Positions 7,230 through 14,775 of a DNA stretch of 28,818 bases are shown piece after piece. Position 1 is the first letter of the stretch; the number at the start of each line of letters is the position of its first letter. The position numbers and the translations under genes are program-made. The notes under the pieces are model-generated. The model worked only from the letters and a program-made list of their open reading frames with translations, did not search any database and was not told the origin of the DNA. This DNA comes from DASRIA01 sp038203635. GTDB lineage: Bacteria > Actinomycetota > Thermoleophilia > Solirubrobacterales > JBBDJG01. The stretch is taken from positions 1 through 28,818 of the forward strand of contig JBBRDT010000043.1 in the NCBI GenBank assembly GCA_038203635.1. The letters run 5' to 3'.

Positions 7230-7847
7230 GTGTCGACGCTGGCCTTCGTAGTAGTTGCCCTGGTCGCGGCTGCACTCGCGACGTCCGTGGCCGTCTCGCG
7301 GCTACGCGCCCACGCCGCCGAACGCAGGGTCGAACGGCAGGAGCGCCGCCACCGCCGCCGCGTCCCGCGCATCGATCCGGGCACGGAGCGCCGCGCCGAG
7401 CGCCGGGCGCGTGCGCTGCTGCGCTCGATCGTCAACCGCGACGAGTGGGAGATGTACCGCGATCTCGGCTTCATCCGTGTGATCGGCCGCAACTCGCTCG
7501 ACGGGTCAGGCACGGGCGCGTACTGCTATCTGATCTATGCGCACAAGCCGATCGTGGCCTACCTGCCGGGCTCCAACAGCCTGATGAGCGAGTACTGCGT
7601 CGAGTTCCCCGACCACGAGGAGCGGGTGTACGGGCCGAAGCTGCCCGACTCCGACGACGTGCTCGCCAAGTGGATGATGATCAGGTCCGACGAGGAGGAC
7701 CTCATCAAACGCGCCAACATGCACCTGCCGGGCAGGCAGGTGGACCCGCAGCAGGTGCGGCGCGACCTGTGGCGCCTGAAGACCTGGGAACGCGACCGCG
7801 ACGCGCGCCGCGCGCAGGGCGCGAAGCACGCCGCCGTGGGCGCTTGA
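7230..7847 (+). CDS. Membrane-anchored protein of unknown function
   Basis: 205 residues from GTG 7230. One N-terminal membrane helix (about 3-22) is followed by a strongly basic cytoplasmic-type stretch (residues 24-65, many Arg). The compact domain after it contains RSIVNRDEWEMYRDLGFI, GAYCYLIYAHKPIVAYLPG, SEYCVEFPD and NMHLPGRQVDPQQVRRDLW. No known catalytic motif is recognised. The stop overlaps the ilvD TTG start (TTGA at 7844-7847), so the pair is translationally coupled, but nothing in the protein points to branched-chain amino acid metabolism. The many aromatic residues in the central block suggest a folded beta domain. Confidence 0.75.
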   Translation: MSTLAFVVVALVAAALATSVAVSRLRAHAAERRVERQERRHRRRVPRIDPGTERRAERRARALLRSIVNRDEWEMYRDLGFIRVIGRNSLDGSGTGAYCYLIYAHKPIVAYLPGSNSLMSEYCVEFPDHEERVYGPKLPDSDDVLAKWMMIRSDEEDLIKRANMHLPGRQVDPQQVRRDLWRLKTWERDRDARRAQGAKHAAVGA

Positions 7848-9535
7848 GCGACTCCCGGCAAACCGCGGTCGACACCAGGCGGCGCAGCCGCGTGGTCGTC
7901 GAGGGTCCCGACCGGGCGGCCGCGCGCTCCTACCTCTACTCGATCGGCCTCACCGACGACGATCTGGCCAAGCCGATGGTCGGCGTCGCGAACACCTGGA
8001 TCGGGACGATGCCGTGCAACTTCCACCTGCGCCGGCTGTCGGCCAAGGTGATGGAGGGCATCCGCGCGGCCGGCGGCACGCCGCTCGAGTACAACACGAT
8101 CGCGATCTCGGACGGGATCACGATGGGCACCCAGGGCATGAAGACCTCGCTGGTGAGCCGCGAGGTGGTCGCCGACTCGATCGAGCTCGTCGCGCGCGGG
8201 CACCTGTTCGACGCCGTGGTGACTCTGTCGGGTTGCGACAAGACGATTCCCGGCACGGTGATGGCGCTCGCACGTCTCGACGTGCCGTCGCTGATGCTCT
8301 ACGGCGGGTCGATCGCGCCGGGCCGCTTCCGCGGATCCGACGTGACGATCCAGGATGTGTTCGAGGGCGTCGGCGCGCGCGCGGCCGGCGACATCAGCGA
8401 CGCAGAGCTCTCCGAGCTCGAGCACGCCGCGTGCCCGGGAGCGGGCGCGTGCGGCGGCCAGTTCACGGCGAACACGATGGCGACCGCGTTCGAGGTGATG
8501 GGCATCTCGCCGATGGGCAGCGCGATGGTGCCTGCGATGGACCCGCGCAAGGACGACGTGTGCGTCGAGGCCGGGCGCCTCGTGATGAAGCTGCTCGAAT
8601 GGGACCTGAAGCCGAGCGACGTGATCACGCGCGGCTCGATCGAGAACGCGATCGCCGCGGTCGCGGCCACCGGGGGCTCGACCAACGGGGTCCTGCACCT
8701 GCTCGCGGTGGCCTACGAGGCGGGGATCGACCTCGAGCTCGAGGACTTCGATCGCATCAGCGCGCGCACGCCGCTGCTCGCGGACCTCAAGCCGAGCGGG
8801 CGGTTCGTCGCCGCAGATCTGTACAAGGCCGGCGGCGTCGGGCTCGTGGCCAAGCGCCTGGCGGACGCCGGCGTCCTGAACGAGGACGAGCGCACCGTCA
8901 CCGGGCGGACGATCGGCGAGGAGGCCGCCGACGCCGTGGAGGCACCCGGGCAGCAGGTGGTGCGCCCGCTCGACGACCCGCTGAAGGAGACCGGCGGGCT
9001 GGTGATCCTGCGCGGCAACCTCGCGCCGGAGGGCTGCGTCGTGAAAGTGGCGGGCTACGAGCGCACCACGCACCGTGGGCCCGCGCGCGTGTTCGAGTGC
9101 GAGGAGGACGCGATGGACGCGGTCACTTCTGGCGCCATCAAGCCCGGCGACGTGGTCGTGATCCGCAACGAGGGCCCGAGCGGTGGGCCGGGGATGCGCG
9201 AGATGCTGCTCGTCACCGCAGCGCTCGTGGGCGAGGGGCTGGGCGACTCCGTCGCACTGCTGACGGACGGCCGCTTCTCGGGAGCGACTCGCGGCCTGAT
9301 GGCCGGCCACGTCGCGCCCGAGGCGCCGCACGGAGGCCCGATCGCGGCCGTGCGCGACGGCGACACGGTCGAGTTCGACATCGACAACCGCCGCCTCGAG
9401 CTGGATCTGCCGCAGGACGAGATCGACCGCCGCATCGCGGCGTGGGAATCACCGCCGCCGAAGTACGAAAAGGGCGTGATGGCGAAGTACGCGCGGTCCG
9501 TGTCGTCAGCGTCGCTCGGCGCGATTACGCGCTAG
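7844..9535 (+). CDS. ilvD: Dihydroxy-acid dehydratase
   Basis: 563 residues from TTG 7844; GTG 7892 is an alternative, but the residues before it (RRRSRVVVEGPDRAAARS) fit the family N-terminus. IlvD dehydrates 2,3-dihydroxy-isovalerate and -methylvalerate in valine, isoleucine and leucine synthesis and carries an Fe-S cluster. Candidate cluster cysteines are Cys58 (TMPCNFH), Cys131 (LSGCDKTIPG) and Cys203 (CPGAGACGGQFTANTM). Other signatures are EYNTIAISDGITMGTQGMK, GSIENAIAAVAATGGSTNGVLHLLA, RNEGPSGGPGMREML and LLTDGRFSGATRG. The three-cysteine layout suggests the [2Fe-2S] type. Length is typical. No other ilv genes adjoin it. Confidence 0.96.
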   Translation: MSDSRQTAVDTRRRSRVVVEGPDRAAARSYLYSIGLTDDDLAKPMVGVANTWIGTMPCNFHLRRLSAKVMEGIRAAGGTPLEYNTIAISDGITMGTQGMKTSLVSREVVADSIELVARGHLFDAVVTLSGCDKTIPGTVMALARLDVPSLMLYGGSIAPGRFRGSDVTIQDVFEGVGARAAGDISDAELSELEHAACPGAGACGGQFTANTMATAFEVMGISPMGSAMVPAMDPRKDDVCVEAGRLVMKLLEWDLKPSDVITRGSIENAIAAVAATGGSTNGVLHLLAVAYEAGIDLELEDFDRISARTPLLADLKPSGRFVAADLYKAGGVGLVAKRLADAGVLNEDERTVTGRTIGEEAADAVEAPGQQVVRPLDDPLKETGGLVILRGNLAPEGCVVKVAGYERTTHRGPARVFECEEDAMDAVTSGAIKPGDVVVIRNEGPSGGPGMREMLLVTAALVGEGLGDSVALLTDGRFSGATRGLMAGHVAPEAPHGGPIAAVRDGDTVEFDIDNRRLELDLPQDEIDRRIAAWESPPPKYEKGVMAKYARSVSSASLGAITR

Positions 9536-9589
9536 CCGCGCCACCTGGCCGGTGGTACAGCCGCGCTCAGTTAGCTTCGAGGGGGCGGT

Positions 9590-10452
9590 TTGAAGCGTAG
9601 GTCGATCGCATCAGCGGCGGTACTGATCGGTGTGCTGCTGCTCGCCGCCCCGGCGTTTGCATCCTTTCCCGGCAGCAACGGCAAGATCGCCTTCACGAGC
9701 GATCGGGACGGCACTGCCGAGATCTACGTCATGAATCCTGACGGCAGCGGGCAGGCGCCCTCGGTGGCTTCTTCGGCCACTTCGACTACATCCGCCAGCC
9801 GTCGTGGTCGCCGGACGGAACGCGAGTCGCCTTCGAAGAGACGGTGGAGTACTGCGACGACACGGGCGACTGCTACGGCTCGGAGGAGATCGCGGTCGTC
9901 GGGATCGACGGGACGGGCCACGGCTACCTGACGTCCGACAACGGCCGGCCGGACCATGATCCCGGCTGGTCTCCTGCCGGTGACAAGGTGGTCTTCACCT
10001 CCCTGCAGTTCGGGCTGCGCACCGTCAACCCGAACACGGGCATGATCACGACGCTCCCGATGTGCTGCTCGGACCCGAGCTGGTCCCCCGACGCCACCAA
10101 GATCGCGTACACGCGCTATGTAGGCACGACCTCAGAGGTCTTCGTGGCGAATGCGGACGGCAGCGGCGAGACGCGGCTCACGGGGCTACTCGATGTCCGG
10201 CTCGGCCTGCGCATCACCGACAAGCTCGCAGGCGTGTCCGCGACCGTCGAGGACACGACGCTGTCCGCCCCCGCACAATGCGTGGAGACTCCCGACCCGG
10301 CGATCGGCGGCCACTGCACCCTCGTGACAACCGCGGACGCGCTTGCTGCGGGCACGGTTTCAGAGGGCAAGCGCACGGTCTGGGAGCTCGACGCGGTGCG
10401 GGTGTACCACGGCAGCACGCCGTTTGCCGTCCAGGGGCTCTTAGTGCCCTGA
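9590..10452 (+). pseudogene. Secreted TolB-like beta-propeller protein, split by a frameshift
   Basis: TTG 9590 follows a good Shine-Dalgarno sequence (GAGGGGG, 9579-9585). The first part encodes a signal peptide (KRRSIASAAVLIGVLLLAAPAFA) and the first propeller motif, GKIAFTSDRDGTAEIYVMNPDGSGQ. It then leaves frame: homology resumes one frame over at about 9760 with FDYIRQPSWSPDGTRVAFEE and runs to the stop at 10450-10452. Later blades include DPGWSPAGDKVVF and DPSWSPDATKIAY, followed by a C-terminal domain with CVETPDPAIGGHCTL. One extra base near 9750-9757 would restore a single protein of about 287 residues. It is either a real pseudogene or a sequencing error. TolB-like propellers act as extracytoplasmic binding scaffolds. 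Confidence 0.8.
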
Positions 10453-10455
10453 GCG

Positions 10456-11373
10456 CTACGCGCTGAGGAACTCGTCCAGCAGCCGGTTGAAGCGGTGCGG
10501 CCGCTCGATCATCGGCACATGGCCGGTGTCGTCGAAGATCTCCTTGCGCGAGCCTGTGATCAGGCGCTCGTACTCGTGCGCGCCGCCGACGGGCACGATG
10601 CGGTCGTTGCGCCCCCACACGATCAGGGTCGGATCGGTCACGTCCGACAAGCGGTCGCGAAAGTCGTAGTCGAGGACCGCGCTGAAAGCATCGATGAAGC
10701 CGGGCTTGCCGGCGCCGCTCGCGATCTCGTAGCAGAGCTCCGGCTGCAGCCGGTCCGGGTGGCGCGCGACGCCGTAGAGGAACATGCGACGCAGCCCGCG
10801 GCGACGCACCCAGTGCTCGCGGCGCGCAACGGTGCGTGCGGCACCCAGGTGGAAAAGGGAAGCGAGGCGCCTTGACACTGCGAGCTGTCCACGCGGAACC
10901 GTCACCAGCCCCGCGGCGGACACCAGCACGAGCTTCTCGACGCGGCTGGGATGGTTGAGCGCGACCTCGGCGGTGATGAACCCGCCCATCGAGTTCCCCA
11001 CCAGCACGGCGCGCTGCACGCCGATCTCACCCAGGAAGGCATCCACGAACTGGCCGTATCCCGGAATGCTGATGTCTTCCCGCGACAGCTCCGACTCGCC
11101 GAAGCCCGGCAGGTCCACCGCGATCACGCGGCGCCGGTGCGCGAAGTGGGGAATGTTCTCGAGCCAGTTCTGCCAGCAGCCGGCGAGGCCGTGCACGAAC
11201 ACCAGCGGCGGCCCCTCGCCCATCTCGACGTAGTTGACGCGGGTCCCGCGGATCGGCACCGACCGCAGATGCTTGCGCCAGTCGACGTCGAGCCATTCCG
11301 AGCGCCCATCGGGGCCGTACCCGTCGGGCAGCGGCGCGAGCTGAGGCGTTCCCGGGCTCGTCTGCTGAGTCAC
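10456..11373 (-). CDS. Alpha/beta-fold hydrolase
   Basis: 305 residues from ATG 11373. Canonical alpha/beta hydrolase features: oxyanion segment LVFVHGLAGCWQNW (57-70), DLPGFGES, nucleophile elbow GNSMGG with Ser128, acid Asp257 in WGRNDRIVP, and His285 in DDTGHVPMIERP. A cap domain of about 75 residues lies between strands 6 and 7 (about 160-235). The substrate cannot be told; esterase, epoxide-hydrolase-like or lipase activities are all possible. There is no signal peptide, so it is probably cytoplasmic. It overlaps the upstream folate-enzyme-like gene by ATGA (11370-11373) and ends 3 bases from the convergent TolB-like gene, with no terminator between. Confidence 0.9.
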   Translation of the reverse strand: MTQQTSPGTPQLAPLPDGYGPDGRSEWLDVDWRKHLRSVPIRGTRVNYVEMGEGPPLVFVHGLAGCWQNWLENIPHFAHRRRVIAVDLPGFGESELSREDISIPGYGQFVDAFLGEIGVQRAVLVGNSMGGFITAEVALNHPSRVEKLVLVSAAGLVTVPRGQLAVSRRLASLFHLGAARTVARREHWVRRRGLRRMFLYGVARHPDRLQPELCYEIASGAGKPGFIDAFSAVLDYDFRDRLSDVTDPTLIVWGRNDRIVPVGGAHEYERLITGSRKEIFDDTGHVPMIERPHRFNRLLDEFLSA

Positions 11374-12116
11374 GCGTAGCCGATCCGCTCGAGGACGGGT
11401 ATCTCGTGGATCTGAGGCGGCTGCAGGTGGTCCCAGAGGATGCCCTTGGGACGCGTGTACGCGCGCTCCACGTCGATCGCTGCCCGCGGCGTCGCGATCA
11501 GGTCGACCGGTATGTCGTGCGTGGTGACGGGCAGGTTCTCGCGCAGGATCTGAAGCGGGTGCACCGTGGTCACGACCATGGTCTTATCGGACACCATGCC
11601 GGCTTCCGCGAGCAGTGCGTATTCGAGGTCGTTGTAGCCGCCACCCTTGCCGATTCGCGCGCCCTTCAGGTTGACGCCGACCGACCCGCACAGGATCAGG
11701 TCGAGCTTCGGCACCTGGTCGACGTCGATCACCTCGCCATGCCTGAGCGCTCCCTTGATCGTTGCCGCCTCACGGATCTTGGCCTTGGTCAGGCGGCTCG
11801 GGTCGAGCAGCCGGAAGGGGTGCGCGTCGCGCAGGCGCGGCACGGCCATGATCAGGATCTTGCCCTCCTCCAGTGCGAGGCGCCGCGAATGCGTCTGTGG
11901 GGCGTCGGGGTTGGCCTTGATCGTCTTGGCCTTCTTCCACGCCGGGTGGCGGGCCAGCCGCTCGGCGGCCCCGCGGGCGTTCGCGAAGTTGGGGATCCGC
12001 TCCTGCGCGCCGGGGAAGCGGGCCACGCCCTCCTTCTCCATCGCGGTCCAGACGGACCGGCGGATGGCCTCCTTCGACCTGACTCCTCCGCGCTTCGTGT
12101 TGTCCTTCGGCGGCAC
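11370..12116 (-). CDS. 5-formyltetrahydrofolate cyclo-ligase family protein
   Basis: 248 residues from GTG 12116. The family converts 5-formyl-THF to methenyl-THF using ATP. Supporting motifs are KEAIRRSVWTAMEKEG at the N-terminus, the basic stretch HPAWKKAKTIKANPD, and the nucleotide/folate loop GARIGKGGGYNDLEYALL (152-169), with VVTTVHPLQIL and DIPVDLIATP after it. The sequence is closer to the longer MTHFS-domain-containing (MTHFSD-like) branch than to classical YgfA, so a function on another formylated or folate-like substrate is possible. It forms a two-gene operon with the alpha/beta hydrolase. A -10-like TAGGAT sits 6 bases before its start. Confidence 0.82.
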   Translation of the reverse strand: MPPKDNTKRGGVRSKEAIRRSVWTAMEKEGVARFPGAQERIPNFANARGAAERLARHPAWKKAKTIKANPDAPQTHSRRLALEEGKILIMAVPRLRDAHPFRLLDPSRLTKAKIREAATIKGALRHGEVIDVDQVPKLDLILCGSVGVNLKGARIGKGGGYNDLEYALLAEAGMVSDKTMVVTTVHPLQILRENLPVTTHDIPVDLIATPRAAIDVERAYTRPKGILWDHLQPPQIHEIPVLERIGYA

Positions 12117-12122
12117 GCGGGC

Positions 12123-12128
12123 ATCCTA
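12123..12128 (-). promoter_or_regulatory. Candidate -10 element of the folate cyclo-ligase-like gene
   Basis: On the minus strand TAGGAT is followed by 6 bases and then the GTG at 12116. There is no Shine-Dalgarno sequence. It lies in the 53-bp gap to the divergent epimerase gene. Spacing fits a leaderless message; the -35 region is not recognisable. Confidence 0.4.
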
Positions 12129-12169
12129 CCCAGGCCCCTGAAACGCTTCGTGTCATCGCGCATGGAAAG

Positions 12170-13261
12170 ATGGCGCGGATGCCTGAAAGTCGCCGCATAC
12201 TTCTGACCGGGCTGTCCACCTACTGGGGCGGGAGGCTCGCCCAGGCGCTCGAGCGCCATCCTGCGGTCGATGTGATCGTCGGCGTCGACTCCGAGGACCC
12301 GGCCCACGAGCTCGAGCGCACCGAGTTCGTGCGGGTCTCGAACCAGCACGCGCTGATCCGGCGGATCGTGCGGGCAGCGGAGATCGACACGGTGGTCGAC
12401 ACGCGACTCGTCGTCGACTCGGCGCAAACGACGACACGCCTCGCACACGAGAACAACGTGATGGGGACGCTCAACATCCTGGCGGCCTGCTCGGAGGCGG
12501 ATTCTCCGGTGCGCAAGCTCGTCTTCAAGAGCTCGGCGCACTACTACGGCACCGGGCGCGACGACCCCGCCTTCTTCACGGAGGACATGCGTCGCGATCA
12601 CGCGCCGCAAACCCAGCTGAAACGCGACATCGTCGATGCCGAGATCGCCGTCGCGGACTTCCGCGACAAGCACCCCGGCGTGACGGTCACGCGCCTGCGA
12701 TTCTGCAACGTGCTCGGACCGGACATGGTGACCTCGCATGCGCGGCTGTTCGGACTGCCTGCGGTGCCGACGATCGCCGGGTTCGACCCGCGCTACCAGT
12801 TCATCCACGTCGACGACGTGGTGCGCGCACTCGAGTTCGCCGTCGACGGCGAGCATCCGGGCATCTACAACGTGGCGCCGGACGGCGTCCTCGCGCTGAC
12901 GGAGGTGATCGGCCTGCTGGGCAAGCAGGCGCTACCGATACTGCCTCCCTGGGGCACCGGGCTGGCCGCCTCGGCGCTGAGGCGGGTGGGCTTCAGGATC
13001 CCTCCGGAGATGCTGCTCCAGCTGCGCTACGGCCGCGGCCTCGACAACCGCAGGTTCAAGGCGGCCGGCTTCCGGTACGAGCATTCGACGCGCGAGACCG
13101 TCATCCGGTTTGCCGAGCATCTGCGGCTGGGAGCGGTTTTGCGCGGCGTGAAGGAGCCATATCGCTACGAGAAGGAGGTCGAGGACTTCCTGCGGTGGAG
13201 CCCCAGCGTGCGGGATCGGGAGACCGAGAGCCGCGAGCCCTTGCTGCCGGGCGCAAGGTAA
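12170..13261 (+). CDS. NAD-dependent epimerase/dehydratase, Rv0501 (GalE2)-like extended SDR
   Basis: 363 residues from ATG 12170 (ATG 12179 also possible). N-terminal Rossmann motif RILLTGLSTYWGGRLAQAL (9-27) and acidic end of strand 2, VIVGVDSEDP. The middle matches my recollection of mycobacterial Rv0501: KLVFKSSAHYYG, DPAFFTED, RLRFCNVLGPDM, IHVDDVVRALEFA and IYNVAPDGVLAL. The canonical YxxxK tyrosine is absent: four residues before Lys151 stands Gln147, and the Mycobacterium relative also seems to lack it. The protein may therefore bind NAD(P) without classic SDR catalysis. The substrate is unknown. It is a single gene, divergent from the folate cyclo-ligase-like gene. Confidence 0.85.
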   Translation: MARMPESRRILLTGLSTYWGGRLAQALERHPAVDVIVGVDSEDPAHELERTEFVRVSNQHALIRRIVRAAEIDTVVDTRLVVDSAQTTTRLAHENNVMGTLNILAACSEADSPVRKLVFKSSAHYYGTGRDDPAFFTEDMRRDHAPQTQLKRDIVDAEIAVADFRDKHPGVTVTRLRFCNVLGPDMVTSHARLFGLPAVPTIAGFDPRYQFIHVDDVVRALEFAVDGEHPGIYNVAPDGVLALTEVIGLLGKQALPILPPWGTGLAASALRRVGFRIPPEMLLQLRYGRGLDNRRFKAAGFRYEHSTRETVIRFAEHLRLGAVLRGVKEPYRYEKEVEDFLRWSPSVRDRETESREPLLPGAR

Positions 13262-13275
13262 GCCCCGCGGCGGGA

Positions 13276-13297
13276 GTGAACCGTTCCGCGGGTTCAC
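13276..13297 (+). terminator. Hairpin downstream of the epimerase gene, no T-run
   Basis: GTGAACC (13276-13282) pairs perfectly with GGTTCAC (13291-13297) around an 8-base loop, starting 15 bases after the epimerase stop. No U-tract follows, so intrinsic termination is doubtful. An operator or processing site in the leader of the next gene is possible. Confidence 0.35.
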
Positions 13298-13362
13298 CTC
13301 GTACTCTAAATTGAGTGCCACCCTTTGCGGGGGTTTCTCAGGCCAGGTCGAACAGGTAGACC

Positions 13363-14406
13363 ATGCTTCGTAAGCGTGCCCCACTCGTAGCGGTTCTCTC
13401 CGTCGCGCTCCTCATCGCGCTGGCGGTCGCCGCCTATGGCTACGACACCTCCCGGGACGACCTCATCTCCGACGGCGTGACGGTTGCCGGGGTGGACGTG
13501 GGCGGCATGCGCGCCGACGGGGCGGCGGAGAAGCTGCGCGCCGCGCTGGGACCGGGGCTCGAGCGACCCGTTCGCGTCGCCGCGGCGGGGCGCCGGCTGA
13601 AGCTCACGGCCGCGCGCGCACATCTGGTCGCCGACGTCGACGGCATGGTCGACGCGGCGCTGGAAGTGAGCCGGGACGGAGGGCTGCCGGCGCGCGTGTG
13701 GCGCGGGCTCACCGGGCGTGAGGTCGACAAGGAGGTCGGGCCGCGGGTGACCTACTCGCAGGTCGCGGTGAAGCGGTTCGTGCGACGTGTGCGCCGCCAG
13801 GTCAACCGCGCGCCCCGCGACGCGGACATCAACTTCCAGACGGCGAGCCTTCCGGCGGTCCCCTCGCAGACCGGGCTGAAGCTCAACGCCCAGCGGCTGC
13901 GAGGTGACGTGGAGGCCGCGCTGCTCGGCACCGGCAAGGACCGCCGGGTCCGCGGCAGGGTGCGGGTGCTCCAGCCCGAGATCACAACCGCCGAGCTCGG
14001 CCAGAAGTACCCCAACGTCGTCACCGTCGACCGGGCGACCTTCCGGCTGCGCTACTTCCGCGACCTGAAGCTCGCGAAGACGTACAAGATCGCGGTGGGC
14101 CAGGTGGGCCTCGAGACGCCCGCCGGTCTCTACCACGTGCAGAGCAAGGCCGAGAACCCTGCCTGGCACGTGCCCGACAGCGACTGGGCCGGCGACCTGG
14201 CCGGCAAGGTGATCCCGGGCGGCCGCGCGGACAACCCGCTGAAGGCACGCTGGCTCGGCATCTACAACGGGGCCGGCATCCACGGCACCGACGCGATCAA
14301 CTCGCTCGGCAGCGCAGCCTCGCACGGCTGCATCCGGATGGCCATTCCCGACGTCGAGGAGCTCTACGACAAGGTGCCGGTGCAGGCGCCGGTCTACATT
14401 CAGTAA
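13363..14406 (+). CDS. L,D-transpeptidase (YkuD domain) with peptidoglycan-binding N-terminal domain
   Basis: 347 residues from ATG 13363, with a modest AGGT Shine-Dalgarno sequence upstream. An N-terminal membrane anchor or signal (about 7-26) is followed by a VanW-N/PG_binding_4-type domain (DGVTVAGVDVGGMRADGAAEKL, about 37-58) and a variable linker. The YkuD catalytic domain (about 215-347) has His307 in GIHGTD and catalytic Cys323 in SHGCIRM, with the surrounding GSAAS. Such enzymes form 3-3 cross-links in peptidoglycan or attach proteins to it, outside the membrane. The catalytic motif HGT...SHGCIRM is intact. It is monocistronic and converges on the small gene at 14473-14766. Confidence 0.93.
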   Translation: MLRKRAPLVAVLSVALLIALAVAAYGYDTSRDDLISDGVTVAGVDVGGMRADGAAEKLRAALGPGLERPVRVAAAGRRLKLTAARAHLVADVDGMVDAALEVSRDGGLPARVWRGLTGREVDKEVGPRVTYSQVAVKRFVRRVRRQVNRAPRDADINFQTASLPAVPSQTGLKLNAQRLRGDVEAALLGTGKDRRVRGRVRVLQPEITTAELGQKYPNVVTVDRATFRLRYFRDLKLAKTYKIAVGQVGLETPAGLYHVQSKAENPAWHVPDSDWAGDLAGKVIPGGRADNPLKARWLGIYNGAGIHGTDAINSLGSAASHGCIRMAIPDVEELYDKVPVQAPVYIQ

Positions 14407-14467
14407 CGCCGTGCGCCGTTACGCCGTGCGCCGGGGCGTTGCGAACGGCGAACGGCGAACGGCGAAC
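14406..14467. repeat. Short tandem repeats in the convergent gap after the L,D-transpeptidase gene
   Basis: Two copies of ACGCCGTGCGCCG (14406-14418 and 14421-14433) are followed by nearly four tandem copies of the 7-mer GCGAACG (14441-14467). GCCGTT at 14415-14420 can pair with AACGGC at 14444-14449, so alternative hairpins are possible and could serve as a bidirectional stop. The array fills most of the 66-bp space between the two convergent stop codons. Confidence 0.8.
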
Positions 14468-14472
14468 TGGAG

Positions 14473-14766
14473 CTAAGCGCCGGCTCGGATTTCCTCCACT
14501 GTCACTTCCTGCCACCCCTTTTCCTCCAGAGAGGCCTGGCGATCGCCGTAGCGAATACAGAGCAGCCCGATGCAGGCGCTGCGCTCGCGTCCCTCGACGC
14601 GCTTGCGCAGGATCGCGTAGACAGCCGTGGAAGCGTCCTTGTACGGACCCTGGAGCGGATGCCAGGGGAGACCCGGCGGCTCGCGGTCCGAGGCCTCACC
14701 GGTCTCGATCAGCATGGAGTGCGTGGCGACCCGGCCCGAATCGACGTTGATGAAGAAAGCCGACAT
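14473..14766 (-). CDS. Small protein of unknown function (97 residues)
   Basis: ATG 14766 to stop at 14473. The frame remains open upstream through xerC on the other strand, but that extension is a shadow of xerC; ATG 14766 fits the gap. The protein reads MSAFFINVDSGRVATHSMLIETG, PPGLPWHPLQGPYKDASTAVYAILRKR and a C-terminal block with CIGLLCIRYGD and EEKGWQEVTVEEIRAG. It is soluble, mixed alpha/beta, with two cysteines (in CIGLLC). I do not recognise the family. Its start is only 9 bases from the proposed xerC start on the opposite strand, so each promoter must lie within the other gene. TACCAT (14776-14781, minus) is a possible -10. Confidence 0.65.
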   Translation of the reverse strand: MSAFFINVDSGRVATHSMLIETGEASDREPPGLPWHPLQGPYKDASTAVYAILRKRVEGRERSACIGLLCIRYGDRQASLEEKGWQEVTVEEIRAGA

Positions 14767-14775
14767 CCCGTGTCC

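Noticed and set aside
7559..9331. Long open frame on the minus strand across ilvD
   Set aside because: Composition mirrors the GC-rich third positions of ilvD, with no recognisable motifs; the forward frame is a certain dihydroxy-acid dehydratase.
9541..9555. CCACC/GGTGG stem after ilvD as a terminator
   Set aside because: Five base pairs and no T-run; not convincing in 65-70% GC DNA.
13300..13335. Sigma-28-type promoter (TAAA-N15-GCCGATAA) before the L,D-transpeptidase gene or at 20208
   Set aside because: TAAA is present at both places but the -10 half does not match beyond chance.
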